From Nymphalis io (lineage: Eukaryota > Arthropoda > Insecta > Lepidoptera > Nymphalidae): a DNA stretch of 64,000 nt. Positions 1 through 12,909 of the stretch are shown here, in pieces. The translations under genes and the position numbers were made by a program. Each line of letters opens with the position of its first letter. Positions within the stretch are counted from its first letter, which is position 1. The DNA lies in contig NC_065891.1 of the NCBI RefSeq assembly GCF_905147045.1, positions 14,641,001 through 14,705,000 on the forward strand, given 5' to 3'. The notes beneath the pieces are model-generated. The model was not told where the DNA came from. It ran no database searches and saw only the letters and a program-made list of their open reading frames with translations.

Positions 1-3000
1 TATAATCTAAGAGAATTCTTCTCGTCAGTGATGTACTGTATCCGCGTAACTCGCTGCGACCATGAACGCTCCGAGACCGAGACCGTCAGCTTCTCAAGTA
101 ACAGATGTTACATATTTATAAACAACATTACAGAATATTAATTAGTTGACGTGTACAATTATACACGAGGTAATTACTTTTTATTACTTCGGTAATATTA
201 CTCATGGTAATCATTTACGCTGTGTACGAGATTCGTTTGTTCTTTGGATTGCTATTTCTGTAATCACTCGTGTTTGCTTAATATCAAAATTCTTACAAGG
301 AACATGTTCCTTCCGCGGCAATAATAATACAAGTACTTTTGTCACTTGTAGTTTACTTTTAAAGAGATAGATTCAATGAATAGAAAGTAAATTGCACTTG
401 TTATGAAGCACCGGTCTTACTTTTAGCACTTGGTTCGTTAAAGATTATAAAGAAAAGTCAAAGTGTATTTCCTCTCCAACTTCCTTTTCACAAAACGATC
501 AATACACCAAATATTTTAGTAATATTAAATAGATCTATGATAAAATAAACAAAGCGATTACTTATAAATGTTGTTATTTTAAATTGTATTGAACTGACTT
601 GAAATGAAAAAGGTGATTAATTTACATAAAAGGTTAGCTCACTGAACTAGTTTATACAGTTAAGTGAAACACAGTAGTTCATTTCTGAACTTGGTGCCGA
701 CTTCAGGCAGTTGAGTAGTTACGAACCCTCTTATAAAAAACAGTTTTGTCATATTATAATTACATTTTCTGTTAATATTTAAGTCGGTTTAATTATGTTT
801 TTAAAGTTACTTATTAGTTCCTTTCCGTTTATGCAAATCGTGTTTCACGCCAACACCGAATATGATAATACACAATTCGATTTACATGTCACATTCTGCA
901 ATATATTGGACGGTTATTGTTTGAAACTAGAAACATTGAACCCCGACTAAACAGGCGTACGGTAATAGGTATTATTAATTATTCAGATATGGATTAGCCC
1001 TCGAGCACATCGAGAGGCGAGTCATATAACATGTTAGAATAATAAACGCATCGCACTCGTAGCCCTGACAAATATATTTAATATTCATTTGCATCAATAC
1101 TCGTACAGGTTTGTGCATTTCATTCGTATAAGTATTCTCGCAAATGTAAGTTATGAAAAAAAAAATTAAAACAATATACACACGTATTTGTGCATTTGTA
1201 AATAAACTTCTGTACTACATAGATTAGTGCCAAACGTGGCTGTGTGTATCTTTAGACACAAGCATACTTCCTTTTGCCTCAGGACTTCTGGGAGTTATTT
1301 TCGATGAAACCGACATCACAGCGATCCCTTTCGGCCGCTCTCCCTTTCACTCCTCTCGCGTTGCACTTATTAACAGAGCGGTGTCTATAATTACGTCGTC
1401 AACGCGTGTTACTGGCTCCGGCACACGTGTCGCGGCCCGCGCCACGCATCTTCACCGCATGACATATTGTTACTTTTAATCACGCATCCAAATCTGAAAT
1501 GAATTTAATAATTTGTGCATACAACATTCGAAATAACTTAAGCTTTTAGTGCATTGACACGGCCGTACCGTGGAGCCGTCTGATCTAGTAAATATCGATT
1601 CGATTCCTAAACCCGAGCAGTGTTCCGGAGCGCAATGCTAAGGGCAACAAAAACTTTCATTAAGCCGATTCTTACAAATAACGAAAGTAGGTTGCCGTCG
1701 ACGATATCGTCTTTATAGAACACTCCGATATAACAACACGGCGAGTTATAGTGTTACAATCTTATTTACTTTGCACTGTTTGTTAGATAAAGTTACAACC
1801 CCAAACCAAACTACATTCTGGTGGGTTTATGATATTAAACAACGATTATTCTTATATTCTCGGAGCGAGGGACGGTGATCGTCGTCCTAGCGTCCTCGCG
1901 CTCGGCGCTCGGGCTAAGCGCGTGGCGGCGGGCGGTCACGCGAGGCGCCGCGGCCGTACATTACAAATCTAGCCTAATTGCACACGTCCGCTCTACTTCT
2001 ACAATTGTACACACGCCCAATTACCGACATCATCATGCTCGCTATTGTTTTTGCTAAATATTTGTCAGTTTTGCTTCCCGGAAGTAGCGTGAAGGAGTGA
2101 CATTAATTGTGGTTGAAACAGTTGTAGTTTTACGTGTCCTTTTTACACAAATGTTTCTTCCAACATAAAGAACATATTCATTACTTCCCAAGTTACAAGT
2201 AAATCAAGAAACCAAATTATTGACTTCACCTCCATTACGTTTTTAGCCCACGAGGTGTTAAGCCAGGGGATAAGTAAGTTATACTTTACCCGATAATATT
2301 ATTAGGAAAATCGTTTGTTACGGCCCGAAGGCGCAGCTGTGGGCCGGCTCGGTCAATATTACATTATATAGCGGATCAATGGCAAAAAATACTTTCAGAA
2401 CATGCAGAGTTAGCATCTGAAGCAAAGAAATATTTATGTTTTAATTAAACACCGTTAAGATTAAAACTACTCCACGACCGTTAAAAGAGATTATAAGAAT
2501 AAATATGACTACACCTATCAGTTTCGTATATTTATATGGAAACTTCAATTTAATTTAATCTTGTAAAATGACGACTATAAAGTATATTTTGATTTATAAA
2601 GATAATGCCCTGCCTGACTGACTCTGTCAACACACAGCTCCGTCCGATCGATTCGTAATGTAGGAACGTACTAAGATAAATGTTTCCGTAAACGTTATAA
2701 AAACGTGTCCCGCTGAAAACGCATTACTTTATATTTTAGTTTTCCGCGGGCAAGCAGTGACTTGTAGTGCTACAAGTCAGTAAAGTAAATAAATTATGAC
2801 TTTATATGTACTTATAAATTATAAAACCTTACCTATATATATGCTTTTTAAAATGAATCATTACCATATTTGATCTCGACATCAGATTTGTTCCGAAATC
2901 ATAAGCGGCAGGTAGGAGATAACACAGATACCCCCGACGTGCGTCTGAAATAAATTCCATTTCGGGCCCTGTATGTCTTTAGTCAGCGCAATCACTCGAG

Positions 3001-3774
3001 CGCCGCCGTCAGACGTGTTACTGAAGTACGAGCAGTTTCTTTCATTTTAATGTTCGTTGCAGATCGAAGTGAAGCATCGTTGATCTCTCTGCATGGTCAT
3101 TTGGCAATGTACGTCGTGCGAACGATTCATTCGCAACACGCGAAGCAAATCCTGAAGTTGCAAGATTTGGGATTTCGTGATCAACGAGCGTGACCGGCGC
3201 TGACGCGTCGCACTTTTTGTCCAACTTTTATTGCTTCTCCAAGTTTAAGCTTTTTGTAATCGCCCACTTCGAGTTTATACGCCAAAGGGTAAGTTAAGTT
3301 ACTTGGAGCGCCTCGAGTTTTACTGAAGTGATAAAGTTTATACATGTTTATATTTTAGTATCATGGGGAAGCAATTACTCTATCGATGTGAAAAATACAG
3401 GAATAGAAATTTTTCTTTACTCGCTGCCTCCGAGTAGCACACAGAGGGAGTTGTTGACTTAGTTGAACTATAGTATCGGTTATTTTATTTTTCACTAAGA
3501 ATATTATTTTTTCATTTTATTAAGTTATAAATATTTATTTACATAATAAAAATACCTTCTGTACAAATCATGACTGCGTAGTATGGTGACCCGAATGCTA
3601 GCAGTATTTCCTGTTTGCATCGCAATGCCGATCCTCTGAGCTAAAAACGAACCATCGCCCTGTCACCAGTAGTGGAAATAAGACGCCGAGTTATTAAGTT
3701 AAAACAACACGTTAACTACCAACCCATGAATCCCTTACTACGACACGATATAAATTATAAACACAAATCAAATA
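1..3774. other. Upstream non-coding DNA, no gene recognised
   Basis: AT-rich with scattered CpG-rich patches (for example 1300-1450 and 1860-1960). Open frames here are at most 74 codons and lack domain content or repeat-family resemblance. No tRNA, SINE or LINE recognised. Confidence 0.5.
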
Positions 3775-3845
3775 CGTAAGAACTCAGTAAGGCTCGCCCG
3801 CTCGCTTAAGATCCACGTTCTACCCACTAGGCCATCTCGACTTAA
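3775..3845 (-). repeat. tRNA-headed SINE (family B), degraded head fragment
   Basis: Read on the minus strand, GTCGAGATGGCCTAGTGG followed by GTAGAACG and ATCTTAA matches the A-box head of the better copies at 40294 and 63951. The B-box part is not preserved. Confidence 0.4.
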
Positions 3846-5799
3846 GACTAACTATACCGGATATAATGCTGGTATACCTACAATATGTAGACAATACAAA
3901 GGACTTGCAAAAAGCAACAACTTAGATATACCGATTGCATTATTATTAAAAAAAAAAACAATTCGTAAAATAAACTTATCTTATTGTTAGAATCGATAGG
4001 ATTTTATTTGTATTTTTAGATTTTTTGTTTATTTTGTTTTTAAAATGTTATTGCTTATTATAAGAAGTTTGTTGGTTTTACTTCTTTAATTATCTTTTTC
4101 AACTTGTAATGTTTTTATTTTAAATTTTATTGTATTTATAATATTACCTGATACTTAGTTATATAAGATGGATGCTGCGGTTTCCTATAATGGAGGGAGC
4201 ACATGGACACTACTAGTGTAACGTAAGTTAGTGACGTGTATTCCTTATTGGAGGTCCTAATAAAATAGAACAAAACTATGAAGCTAGCTAAATAGTACAG
4301 CAACGCGGCCTCATACTGATTATGTCTCTGTTTTTTTTCACTTACTCAAAGTTCGTACAACTCGCCGGTTTGTTTCATCTCAGTAACGGGCCCGCTATTT
4401 CAGAAGCTAATGACAGTACTACACGTGAGGCTGCGAGCAGCGCGCCACAAACAGCGTGTATCCAATGTAAAGTAACTCAATCCTTCTCTTCGTGTATTTA
4501 TATCACTTGTTTATATATTGTAATGTATACCATTACGACTGATACACTGAGTACAAGACACACTCCAAACCCCAGTTTATATAAAGCTTCAAATCGCTTT
4601 CAATTTGTTTTACATATATATTTCTATCCTATCCCGACGAATTACAATATAAAATCTAGCTTATTTAATTTTTAACTTTGTTAATTCATCATTTAATTAT
4701 TTTTTAAGAAATATTAATAAACAAGGTATACTAATATATATTCAACACAAGATATAGCGTGGAGTTTGTATATTCTATTTTGTTATATAATCTGTATATA
4801 TCCTGTCGTATTTAATTAATATAATCTGTAATGTGATTGGTGGAGAAGAGTTGCTACTGACATTGAAATATAATATTTATCTTTTAGAGTTAACCCAGAA
4901 TAATTACGAAGTGCAATTATCCTGCAATGTACTATACGGTCACTTTAAGCGGACTTGGTAATATAAGCAGATTATATGTTAGTTAATGAAGAGATTTTTT
5001 GTGCATATACTTATATAAAGTTTTTAATTAAAGTGGAAATATGTGGAGTAGCTATTGTATTAAACAAGGGGAGCTTCTAAGCTTCTCGCGCTGCTAGGAA
5101 GAAATGGAACCGCTTAGAGAAATAGGATATTTAATTTAAACTATTTAATATGGAAGATATATCAGACAACGGAGGGCGATGAACTCTGAGTAAGTGGGTA
5201 AATCAAATAAATTAAATATGAATATCAGAGTGGGTGCGGTGTTTGATATTTACTTCACGCGGCGGTAATCACTCGCCACACTAAACCTACTTAGCTTTAT
5301 TACCTACGAGCATCGATAGCGCGATTGTACACGCCCGTTTATTACACGGCGGTAGTTCAACGAATCGGTAGATAATGGTCGACGGAATGCGTCTGCTATC
5401 TCTTGATAAGATAAATGATAAGGCGCCGGCGTTCCCAATTCCTACTTATTAAAATAAAACAAAATGGTAACGTCTGTCGATCACAATCAAACATTGAAAT
5501 AAATAACTGTTTTATAAAAATATATAAATAATGTTCGCTATAAAGGCTACTTTCTGTTTCCGAACAAAGTTTTATAATAATTTTTCTTCTGTCTTACCTT
5601 TGGTTGTAAAAGCATTTTATTCAATGTCGTCTTTTCCAACAAAAAACGGCTCTTTTTTAATTTATAAATCAAAGACGAACAAATGGCCAACCTGATGACT
5701 ATACTATACTAACTATTGTTTACACCGCCAATGCGCCGCAAACCTTTGGGACAAAGAATTTACGTTGTGCCTGAAGTTATACTGACTTGCCATTAAGAT
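3846..5799. other. AT-rich non-coding stretch
   Basis: Strongly AT-rich; a 117-codon frame at 4322-4675 has no recognisable domain, and its low-complexity Tyr/Thr-rich end suggests chance. Nothing else assigned. Confidence 0.4.
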
Positions 5800-5905
5800 T
5801 TATTTATTTATTTTATTTATTTATTTATTTGGGAAACAAACAATTTTAAAAACACTGTAATATAAAACAAAAATCACAAATCAATCAAGTTTCCACTTAA
5901 AGCAA
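5800..5905 (-). repeat. Probable 3' tail of a CR1-like LINE
   Basis: A (TTTA)n-type run followed by TTTGGGAAACAAACA and an A/T-rich stretch resembles the 3' end of the CR1-like element at 57883-57960, where the (TTTA)n run is followed by TTTGAGAAACATACA. Both read on the minus strand. Confidence 0.4.
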
Positions 5906-6820
5906 GATGTCAAAAGTGGTCGCACTTTTCTATTCTACCGCCAGGACGACACCACCAGTAAAATTTTCTAAACTTTTTTTAAGCTATCTTTTCAAATACA
6001 TTTATTTATAATCCCTATTATTCAAATAACCAATAGAGCAACAGAAGCGTTAGCTAGCTAAGAAAGCGCAAGTAAAATTTTCATAAAAACAGTATTTATT
6101 TGACTAGCACTCACTTACGCCTGAGTATTTGATGAAGTAAACGTCGCGAGTCGGAGCTAGCTCTGAGCTGAGGAAGTTTGCCGAGTACTCGACACGCGAA
6201 GGCATCAACTATGATAATATTATTTATGCGACTTGCGTATCCCTTGCCACCGAATATCCTATATACTAGTTTACGATGTTACGAAAAATAAAGTGCGTTT
6301 TTCAGCTTCTTATTATTTATGTATGTATATTTATGTGCAAAGTTGTTTGGCGAGGTAATCTTTTTAAAGTATATATATACATCCTTATTGAAACGATTGT
6401 AATGAGTTCAGTAAGTAAGTTGGTGGTCAAGTAAGGTCAAGTTGGAGAGGGGTTGGCTATTCTGTTGATCCTAGATGATGCGGCAGATAACTACAGTTTG
6501 AATCGATCACACTAGCAGAAGTTGCTTACATTCCTTCAACATAAAGAAAAAGCTGATGCTCTCCAAATAGCTGCACAGATATTCGTTAATAAGAACATTT
6601 TTGTCAATTCATCTTTCTAACAAAAAAATACTAATCATAATCGGTTTATTCTTTGAGGAGCTACAACGAGTTTGTCGTTGATACACACGTAACGATAACA
6701 CCTCGCTTTTTGTATCGGGAGTTAAAAACAACTCATGACAATTACAAGATGTTAATACGTATAATATTAGTGTCTTTTGACGCAGGCGACACTTGCTTTC
6801 AAGTAAAAAAATATAAACGA

Positions 6821-7405
6821 TAATGGGCCTAATGAGTCAAAACACCTGCATCTTATGCAAGGATTGTGGGTTCAAGCGCGGCCAGCACCACTGAACTGTC
6901 ATGTGCGTAATTTGTGTTTATAATCGTTTTCGTGCTCGGCGTGAAGGAAAATATCGCGTGGAAACCTGTATGTGTTGAATGTTTTACTCGTAGTAGAGCT
7001 TTGTGCAAGCTCGTCTGTGTAGGTACCACCCACTCATCAGATATTCTACCGCAAAACAGCAGTACTTGGTATTGTTGTGTTCCGGTTTGAAGGGTGAGTG
7101 AGCTAGTGTAATTACAGGCACAAGGGACATAACATCTTAGTTCCCAAGGTTGGTGGCGGATTGGTGATGTAAGCGATGGTTAATATTTCTTACAATGCCA
7201 ATGTCTATGGGCGTCGGTGACCACTTACCATCAGGTGGCCCATATGCTCGTCCGCCTTCCTATTTTATAAAAAAGAAAAAACTGTCGCATGTGTATTCCA
7301 CCAATCTGCATTGGGGCAAGCGTGATAGAATGAGCTCCCAACCTTCGGCTCACGGGAGAGGTGGCACATTTACAGGCTGTTACTTTACGTTTTATGTTTT
7401 TGAAA
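6821..7405 (+). repeat. tRNA-headed SINE (family B), split by another SINE
   Basis: The head (6821-6987) carries a B-box-like GGGTTCAAGC and the GCACCACTGA body; the tail (about 7282-7405) carries CATGTGTATTCCACCAA, the GGAGAGG segment and the terminal ACAGGCTGTTACTTTA. Between them sits a full family-A element, so the family-B copy is the older insertion. Confidence 0.75.
6988..7281 (+). repeat. SINE-like element, family A, nested in family B
   Basis: Begins GTAGAGCTTTGTGCAAGCTC and ends at GCCTTCCTATTTTATAAAAAAG, a short A-rich tail. Near-identical blocks recur at 8557, 19665, 26890/27700, 45127 and 60088. Frames of 75 and 66 codons on both strands here are by-products. Confidence 0.8.
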
Positions 7406-8556
7406 TGTTTCAGCCCGTATGATTTTGGCATTTAAAAAACAACTAAAATAAATCTGTGAAAAATGTGACCTGGAGGTGGAATATCGCTCAGAATTTGGGT
7501 ACTAAATTAAATTTGATATTTTGGGATGTTCGGCTACTTGCCGAGTTGGACAATGTTGCTAACCATCAACATTGAACATAAATTCGCCAATATCCACGGA
7601 AACCTAATTTAAAGAAGTATTTCATTTCAGTTACCTTCCGGTCAGCATATTAATAAACCAAAAATTTCCACAATTATAATTTTTAGTTAAAATAAATTAA
7701 TAAATTACAGTAACCAAAATTTAATTTATTATATATTTTGTTTATGGATGTGTAAACATCTTTGCGCTCGGTAGGCGGTAGGGGCTAACTGAGACTTCGA
7801 GCTTCAGATGAGTAAACGCAAGATTTCGAGCGTCAGATGACTTCAGCGTAAAATTTGTTATTGCAAGTGCGTTAAATGTGCGTGAGATCGATACATGAGT
7901 TCACTTGCTTACACATCAATTCCCGAGAGTACTTTGGCACTCACACCATTTGTTATATATAATCTCATTAAATAATATAATGTGCGCGGTCTTATTTGAC
8001 CGGTCAAAAAATAGTTTGGTGTACGAGTTGCGCGTAGTGCGTTCTGCGACTTAGTCTGGCGTCTAGATATGTGAATATACATATATAATATTTTGTCATG
8101 TAGGTATTGTGTTTAAATTACGTAATAAGTCGATTACCGTTTCTCCACTGCTTGCTTGTGTACTGTTAACTATTGAAGTGAAAAAAAAAATACAATTTTA
8201 TATTACTCATTCAGGATAATAAGGAAATATTTGATAAGTTTGATAATTCCATTTCTCGTTCCATGAACGATTACGAGTACAAGTGTTGACTATCTCTGTT
8301 ATGATGTTACGCAGAGTTGTTTTATTCATAACGTTACATATTAAATGACTAATACACTATAGCTCATACCTCACTATAACAATGTTTTTTTTACTAGTTT
8401 TAGGCTCTGTTTTCAGTGCTCAGTAATCTGTAATATAAATAATAATATAGCAATAGTCGGGTCAGCCGATTTAAAATAACCCCCTCCCTATTGTTATCGA
8501 ACAGAAGGCTTCAAATATTTTATGTAGGATACATAACGTATATATTTAATAGCCCT

Positions 8557-8885
8557 TATATTTTTTTTATTGAATAGGGAGGTGGACTAGCATATGGGTC
8601 ACCTGATGGTAAATGGTGACATTTCTGACATGACACAAACATTTCTCTAACAATGCCAATGTATAGACATTGGCATTGTCAGAGGAATGTTAACCATCGT
8701 TGCGCCACCAACCTTGAGAACTAAGATGCTCTGTCCCTTGTGCCTGTAATTAAACTGGCTCACTTAACCCTTTACGCCAAAGCACAACAATATCAAGTAC
8801 TGCTGTTTTGCAGTAGAATATCTGATGAGTGGGTAGTACATACCCAAACGAGCTTGCACGAAGTAACAACACCTGCCACCACTAA
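8557..8885 (-). repeat. SINE-like element, family A, with internal fold-back
   Basis: The minus-strand copy runs from the A-rich tail (about 8557) to GCTTGCACGAAG and the 5' end near 8885. It differs from other copies by an internal inverted duplication around CAATGCCAATGT (8645-8684). Confidence 0.75.
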
Positions 8886-11301
8886 AAACATTAACTGAGA
8901 CGAAATAAACCGAAATAGATATTATTTAAATTTAAAAGTTACCAAAATCACACATACGCCTCGCAGCCGGCGCGGATGCTGTAGATAATAAGGTAAGAGC
9001 ATCTGAAATGCTCAGCCGTGAGAACGGTTGAAATCGCATTGGTTTTTTGAGGCCGTCTGCCATCTGTCCAATTTATTTACGTACTCGTTCCCGCATCTAC
9101 CTACCTGTAGCTACCCGCGGCTCGGGGGTCGCGTTTGGCCGGCCCACTTGCCGTTTAGCAAAAATGCGAGCAGATAACAATGCCTCCGAGACATTTTATT
9201 TATCAGCCGCGAAATTATGCTTTATTGATCATCATTTGTGCACTAAGACTTAGATCGTAGTAAATGAAACGTTTGCACAATGTCCGGGATGTAATAAGCG
9301 ATCGCTTCAATAATAAAACTAAAAAAAAAAAGAAATGAAGGGTTCGTGAAAGCAATAAATTAACTCGGCTATCTTCCCTAAGCTCAAGTGCGTGATAAAG
9401 GTTGGAGCGAAAATGTCTGCAAATTTCCTAAAAACCACAGTCACGCCGGCGAGAGATTTAGCTACTGAGCGAACTTCAAGTAGCAATTACTTGTAGCTTA
9501 CGATTTTTATTTTTAACTAGTAAATAGTACCTGTTTAAGTACATTAAATATTATCACATACCTTATTTGGTAAAAATATGTTCTCTATAAACGTTTAAAA
9601 ATATAAACTAAGTATCATCGGAACGAGAGAATGTCTTAAACTAATCACTATCGGCCTTGGGTCCTTCTAAATGTTGTTTAGCACGTGATTAGTAAAACAA
9701 TGCTGTGACTTCTTCTTTCGAATGTCAATAATGACAGGTACGGAGAAACAAAACATACAATGAAACAGAATACTCGCTGTGTATATCATATACCTAAAGC
9801 AAGTTGAAATTGAGCTTAATGTGTAAATATTTATTGAGTGTAAACTCCACATCCACAAAGTCACGCGACGCACCCGCAATATTTTGTGTTAAATTAATAT
9901 TGTATGTATTGATTATATATACTAATTAATAATATTATTTGATTCTTATTATTTAATAAGTAACTAAATTATTATAAGGAAGAAGGTTCCTTTGTCACGA
10001 GTATTTTCTTAAATAGACTTGAAGATTCGATCTTTAGAAGTAGAATAAAATCAATATTTGCCTTTGAGTTAAGCAATAGTTTAGAGCTGGTTATAGTTCC
10101 AAGCAAAAACACAAACATGTGATGAGGTGCTAATAAAGTATATTATAATGTTGAAGTACGTGAGATAAGGAATGTCTTAAGTTTCATTGTTTTTAATGAG
10201 CTCTATGAGGAATTGCGACTGTGTGTCACCCGTTGTTATTAATATTAATCGTGAATCAGTCTCCTTCCAGATAACGAGTGGCACCACGACGCCGCGAGTC
10301 GGCGCTCGGCTCACTCGCGTCGACGTTTCAATAGAAAGAATTGATTACTAACCGATTTGTCGCCGTATCGTCTTACATCTGCTAATGTAAAGTCAACATC
10401 GCCGAATGTGACATTTAATATATTACATTAAATAGAACATTAGTCGCGTCTGGTTTCATGTCTGATTAAAGGGGAAAATTTGTTGACGCAACTATAAGAT
10501 GTTCAAAATTTAAATACAAAATCTATTGGAGTGAAATTTGATCCAAAATGACAAAACCCTACTTATGAGCAGGCTTAAAACAAAATTGCTTAACTTGTAT
10601 TTGATTTCGCAGTGGTAATCCGGTTAAAAGCTAAAAATAAAATATTGTGTGTATAAATGCCTTATACTTTCTAGGGTTGACATTATCAAAATAATAAAAT
10701 GTTGTCATCATAACTTTATTCGTCTTCCAACTGCTATAGGTTTTAGAGATAAAACTGTTTAATGAATTATTTGTAAACTCAAAACCTGTTAATAACAATT
10801 AACAGTTTTTGTAAACTTATATGGGATTCATATCCCATAATGTTTGCATCTTAAAACAATCGCTATCGCTATTTTTCGTTTTATCTTATCGCCTGGGAAC
10901 ACAACTAATTCTGCTTTATTCAAATTATTCTTATACATACATTGTATTAACAATAATAATATGTATATTAACAAATACAACTTTTTAATAATTATGTCTA
11001 AAAAAATATCTTTAATTTTATATCCCATTGAGATTTTTTTCAAACTTTAGATAACCTATACTTATTGTACTTTGGATTTCAATAACATTTATGCAATCTG
11101 CTGGTCCAAACCAATTTCTTCCGATGCGTAATAGCATAGATGAATATTGCTTAAGGGCGCGGCGTAAAGACAACACTGGACGATTCAGAAGTTCTCGTAA
11201 AAGTTTATTGGATTAAAAATATTTTCATTTGATATGATAGTTGCGAGCAGACCAAATTAAAACATATTGAAATCCAAATAATTTAATTTGTCAGACCCTC
11301 T

Positions 11302-11343
11302 GCCGCTCTCAATACAACTTATGTGAGTTGTACTGAGAGTGGC
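11302..11343. repeat. 42-nt near-perfect palindrome
   Basis: An 18-nt arm GCCGCTCTCAATACAACT, a 6-nt loop TATGTG and the arm AGTTGTACTGAGAGTGGC. Pairing is 16 Watson-Crick plus one G-U and one mismatch on the + strand. A run of eight Gs follows. Confidence 0.7.
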
Positions 11344-11796
11344 TGGGGGGGGAGGATTTATGAACGTTAATAGTTTCCATTAGATTTGTATTTATTGCAC
11401 TGATAACAAAGTTTGTTGGTTAAAAATCTTTAACAGACATATTACTTATGTCCGGTTTGAGTCCCGTACAGTAGAAAAGAGCCACCCCGTCTAAGGACGG
11501 GTGTCGTAAGTGCCGACTAAGAAACTTTTTCATCAGTCGAGCACGACGATTGTGTTAATTTAACCAAAGCTGTTAAGTATACCAAGTTGAAATCAACAAA
11601 ACCACGATCACACGGCAAGGATTTCCTTGACCTTATCTACATTCTGAAATTATGTTAATGACACGTTGTGGCAAGCTATTGCTTCTTTCAAATTATATTG
11701 GAATATAAGGACGATTGAGCGAGAGTCGCGCTCCCTACTCTCTGTCATTGTTTATTAGTTGGTACATCAGGGAATCGGGTGCAGTCGGGCGGAAAC

Positions 11797-11874
11797 ATGC
11801 AGCGAACCGTGATACGACTGCTCAGGATCTCGTCCGCAGAGCTGCAGCCCCGAACCGTGGCATATGGCAATCGT
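11797..11874 (+). other. Possible short coding first exon of unknown gene
   Basis: An ATG at 11797 opens 26 codons rich in Arg and hydrophobic residues (start MQRTVIRLLRIS), ending exactly at a strong donor, AATCGT|gtgagt. Such a leader would suit a mitochondrial presequence or an alternative N-terminus. No matching second exon could be identified downstream and no function is proposed. Confidence 0.22.
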
Positions 11875-12549
11875 GTGAGTGAAAGTGATCAAATTATTAC
11901 AATATTCAAAGCAATTAAAGTACACAAAAACGTCGTTTATGGAGCAATAGTATCTCACATAATATTTGAGTCTAAACATTTTACTAGTTCGGGAGAAATT
12001 TCGTCATATCCGTCTTACTTAAGATCGGCGCCCACTCACTGTGAGCGACGGTGACTGGAACCCACCTGTGATAATGCAGCGAGTGCCATTCAAAGGCCTG
12101 TTAAATGTGTATTATTTCTATCCGACTCACGCCTGCCTACTCGCCGTCCATTCAACATTCGCCTACGAAAACCTCGTCTCGTACGCAATGCGAAAATCAT
12201 TGCCTTGCTCATTCCGAACATCTTGTACTTATTTTACTATTGTAATAGTCTCTTGTGGAAAACAATTAGACTTACTTAAGTTTGACTAACATTTTTAATA
12301 TTTAAATTGTAAAAAAAAATCGATTATTGTTTCGTTTTTAATTCATCGTATAAGATGTAAAATTGTTTTTAAAATTTTGTACAATTGCGATGCAATTTGC
12401 CTTTCACAAAACTGCACGAGGAGCCAACCAGCCTACTCACGATATGAGAGCGGGCAAAAAGCAAGTTTATAGGGCAAGCTGCGGGGCAGGTCTCTTCGCC
12501 CCGCGCGCCCGCCCGCTACCCGCGCCGCCGCTGCCGCGAGCGGTGCAGT

Positions 12550-12909
12550 CCAGTCAGCCGATGTACGTCTGTTGTGGTATACGTGTTGCCGTTCGCTCTA
12601 CACCCCCCCCTCCCCCGCTCTCAACAGACGCGATCTTATCCTCGACTGAGTAAGGTCGTCGTTACTTGTAAAAACTTAACAACTTGGAAGTGTTCACTAA
12701 AGTGCTCGGTGAATGAAGGTGAAAAATCAATGTGTATTGGTTTAAAGTGTATTGGTTTTACGGCAGTACTAGCCGGTTCTGTGTACAGTGCCGGGCGGCC
12801 CTGCGGCCTGTCAGTCGCCTGTGCTTTCTAAACGAACCCGAGAGCAACGGTTGTGACGGTTCAATTTCGAAAACGGATATTTAAAGTGAATTAATCTGGC
12901 TTTATACAG
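12550..12909 (+). other. Candidate first, non-coding exon and promoter region of kug
   Basis: A GC-rich patch in AT-rich DNA (12480-12620), including a long C run, runs into a block without a credible long frame. The block ends with an excellent donor, ATACAG|gtaagc, at 12909/12910. A CCAGTCAGCC stretch near 12549-12560 resembles an arthropod initiator. Several short upstream ATGs occur, as is common in long 5'UTRs. If it belongs to kug it would splice over about 13.9 kb to the leader exon at 26793 or directly to 29634. No transcript evidence is available; it could also be an exon of another transcript. Confidence 0.4.

Larger units (their letters stand above)
8886..12479. other. Upstream non-coding DNA
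   Basis: AT-rich, no recognisable gene. Contains a 42-nt imperfect palindrome (11302-11343), a CpG-rich patch around 10280-10330 and the possible short exon at 11797-11874. Frames of 60-96 codons (9047, 9667, 10844, 11779, 12041) show no domain. Confidence 0.4.

Noticed and set aside
1860..1960. CpG-rich patch as promoter of an unseen gene
   Set aside because: No adjacent splice donor, exon or conserved frame could be found; left as unassigned.
4322..4675. 117-codon plus-strand frame
   Set aside because: No domain, AT-rich low-complexity end, no splice or repeat context supporting a gene.
12363..12831. Frames of 85 and 96 codons in the candidate leader exon
   Set aside because: Pro/Arg-rich from GC-rich DNA, no domain, and they do not connect in frame to a downstream exon I can see.
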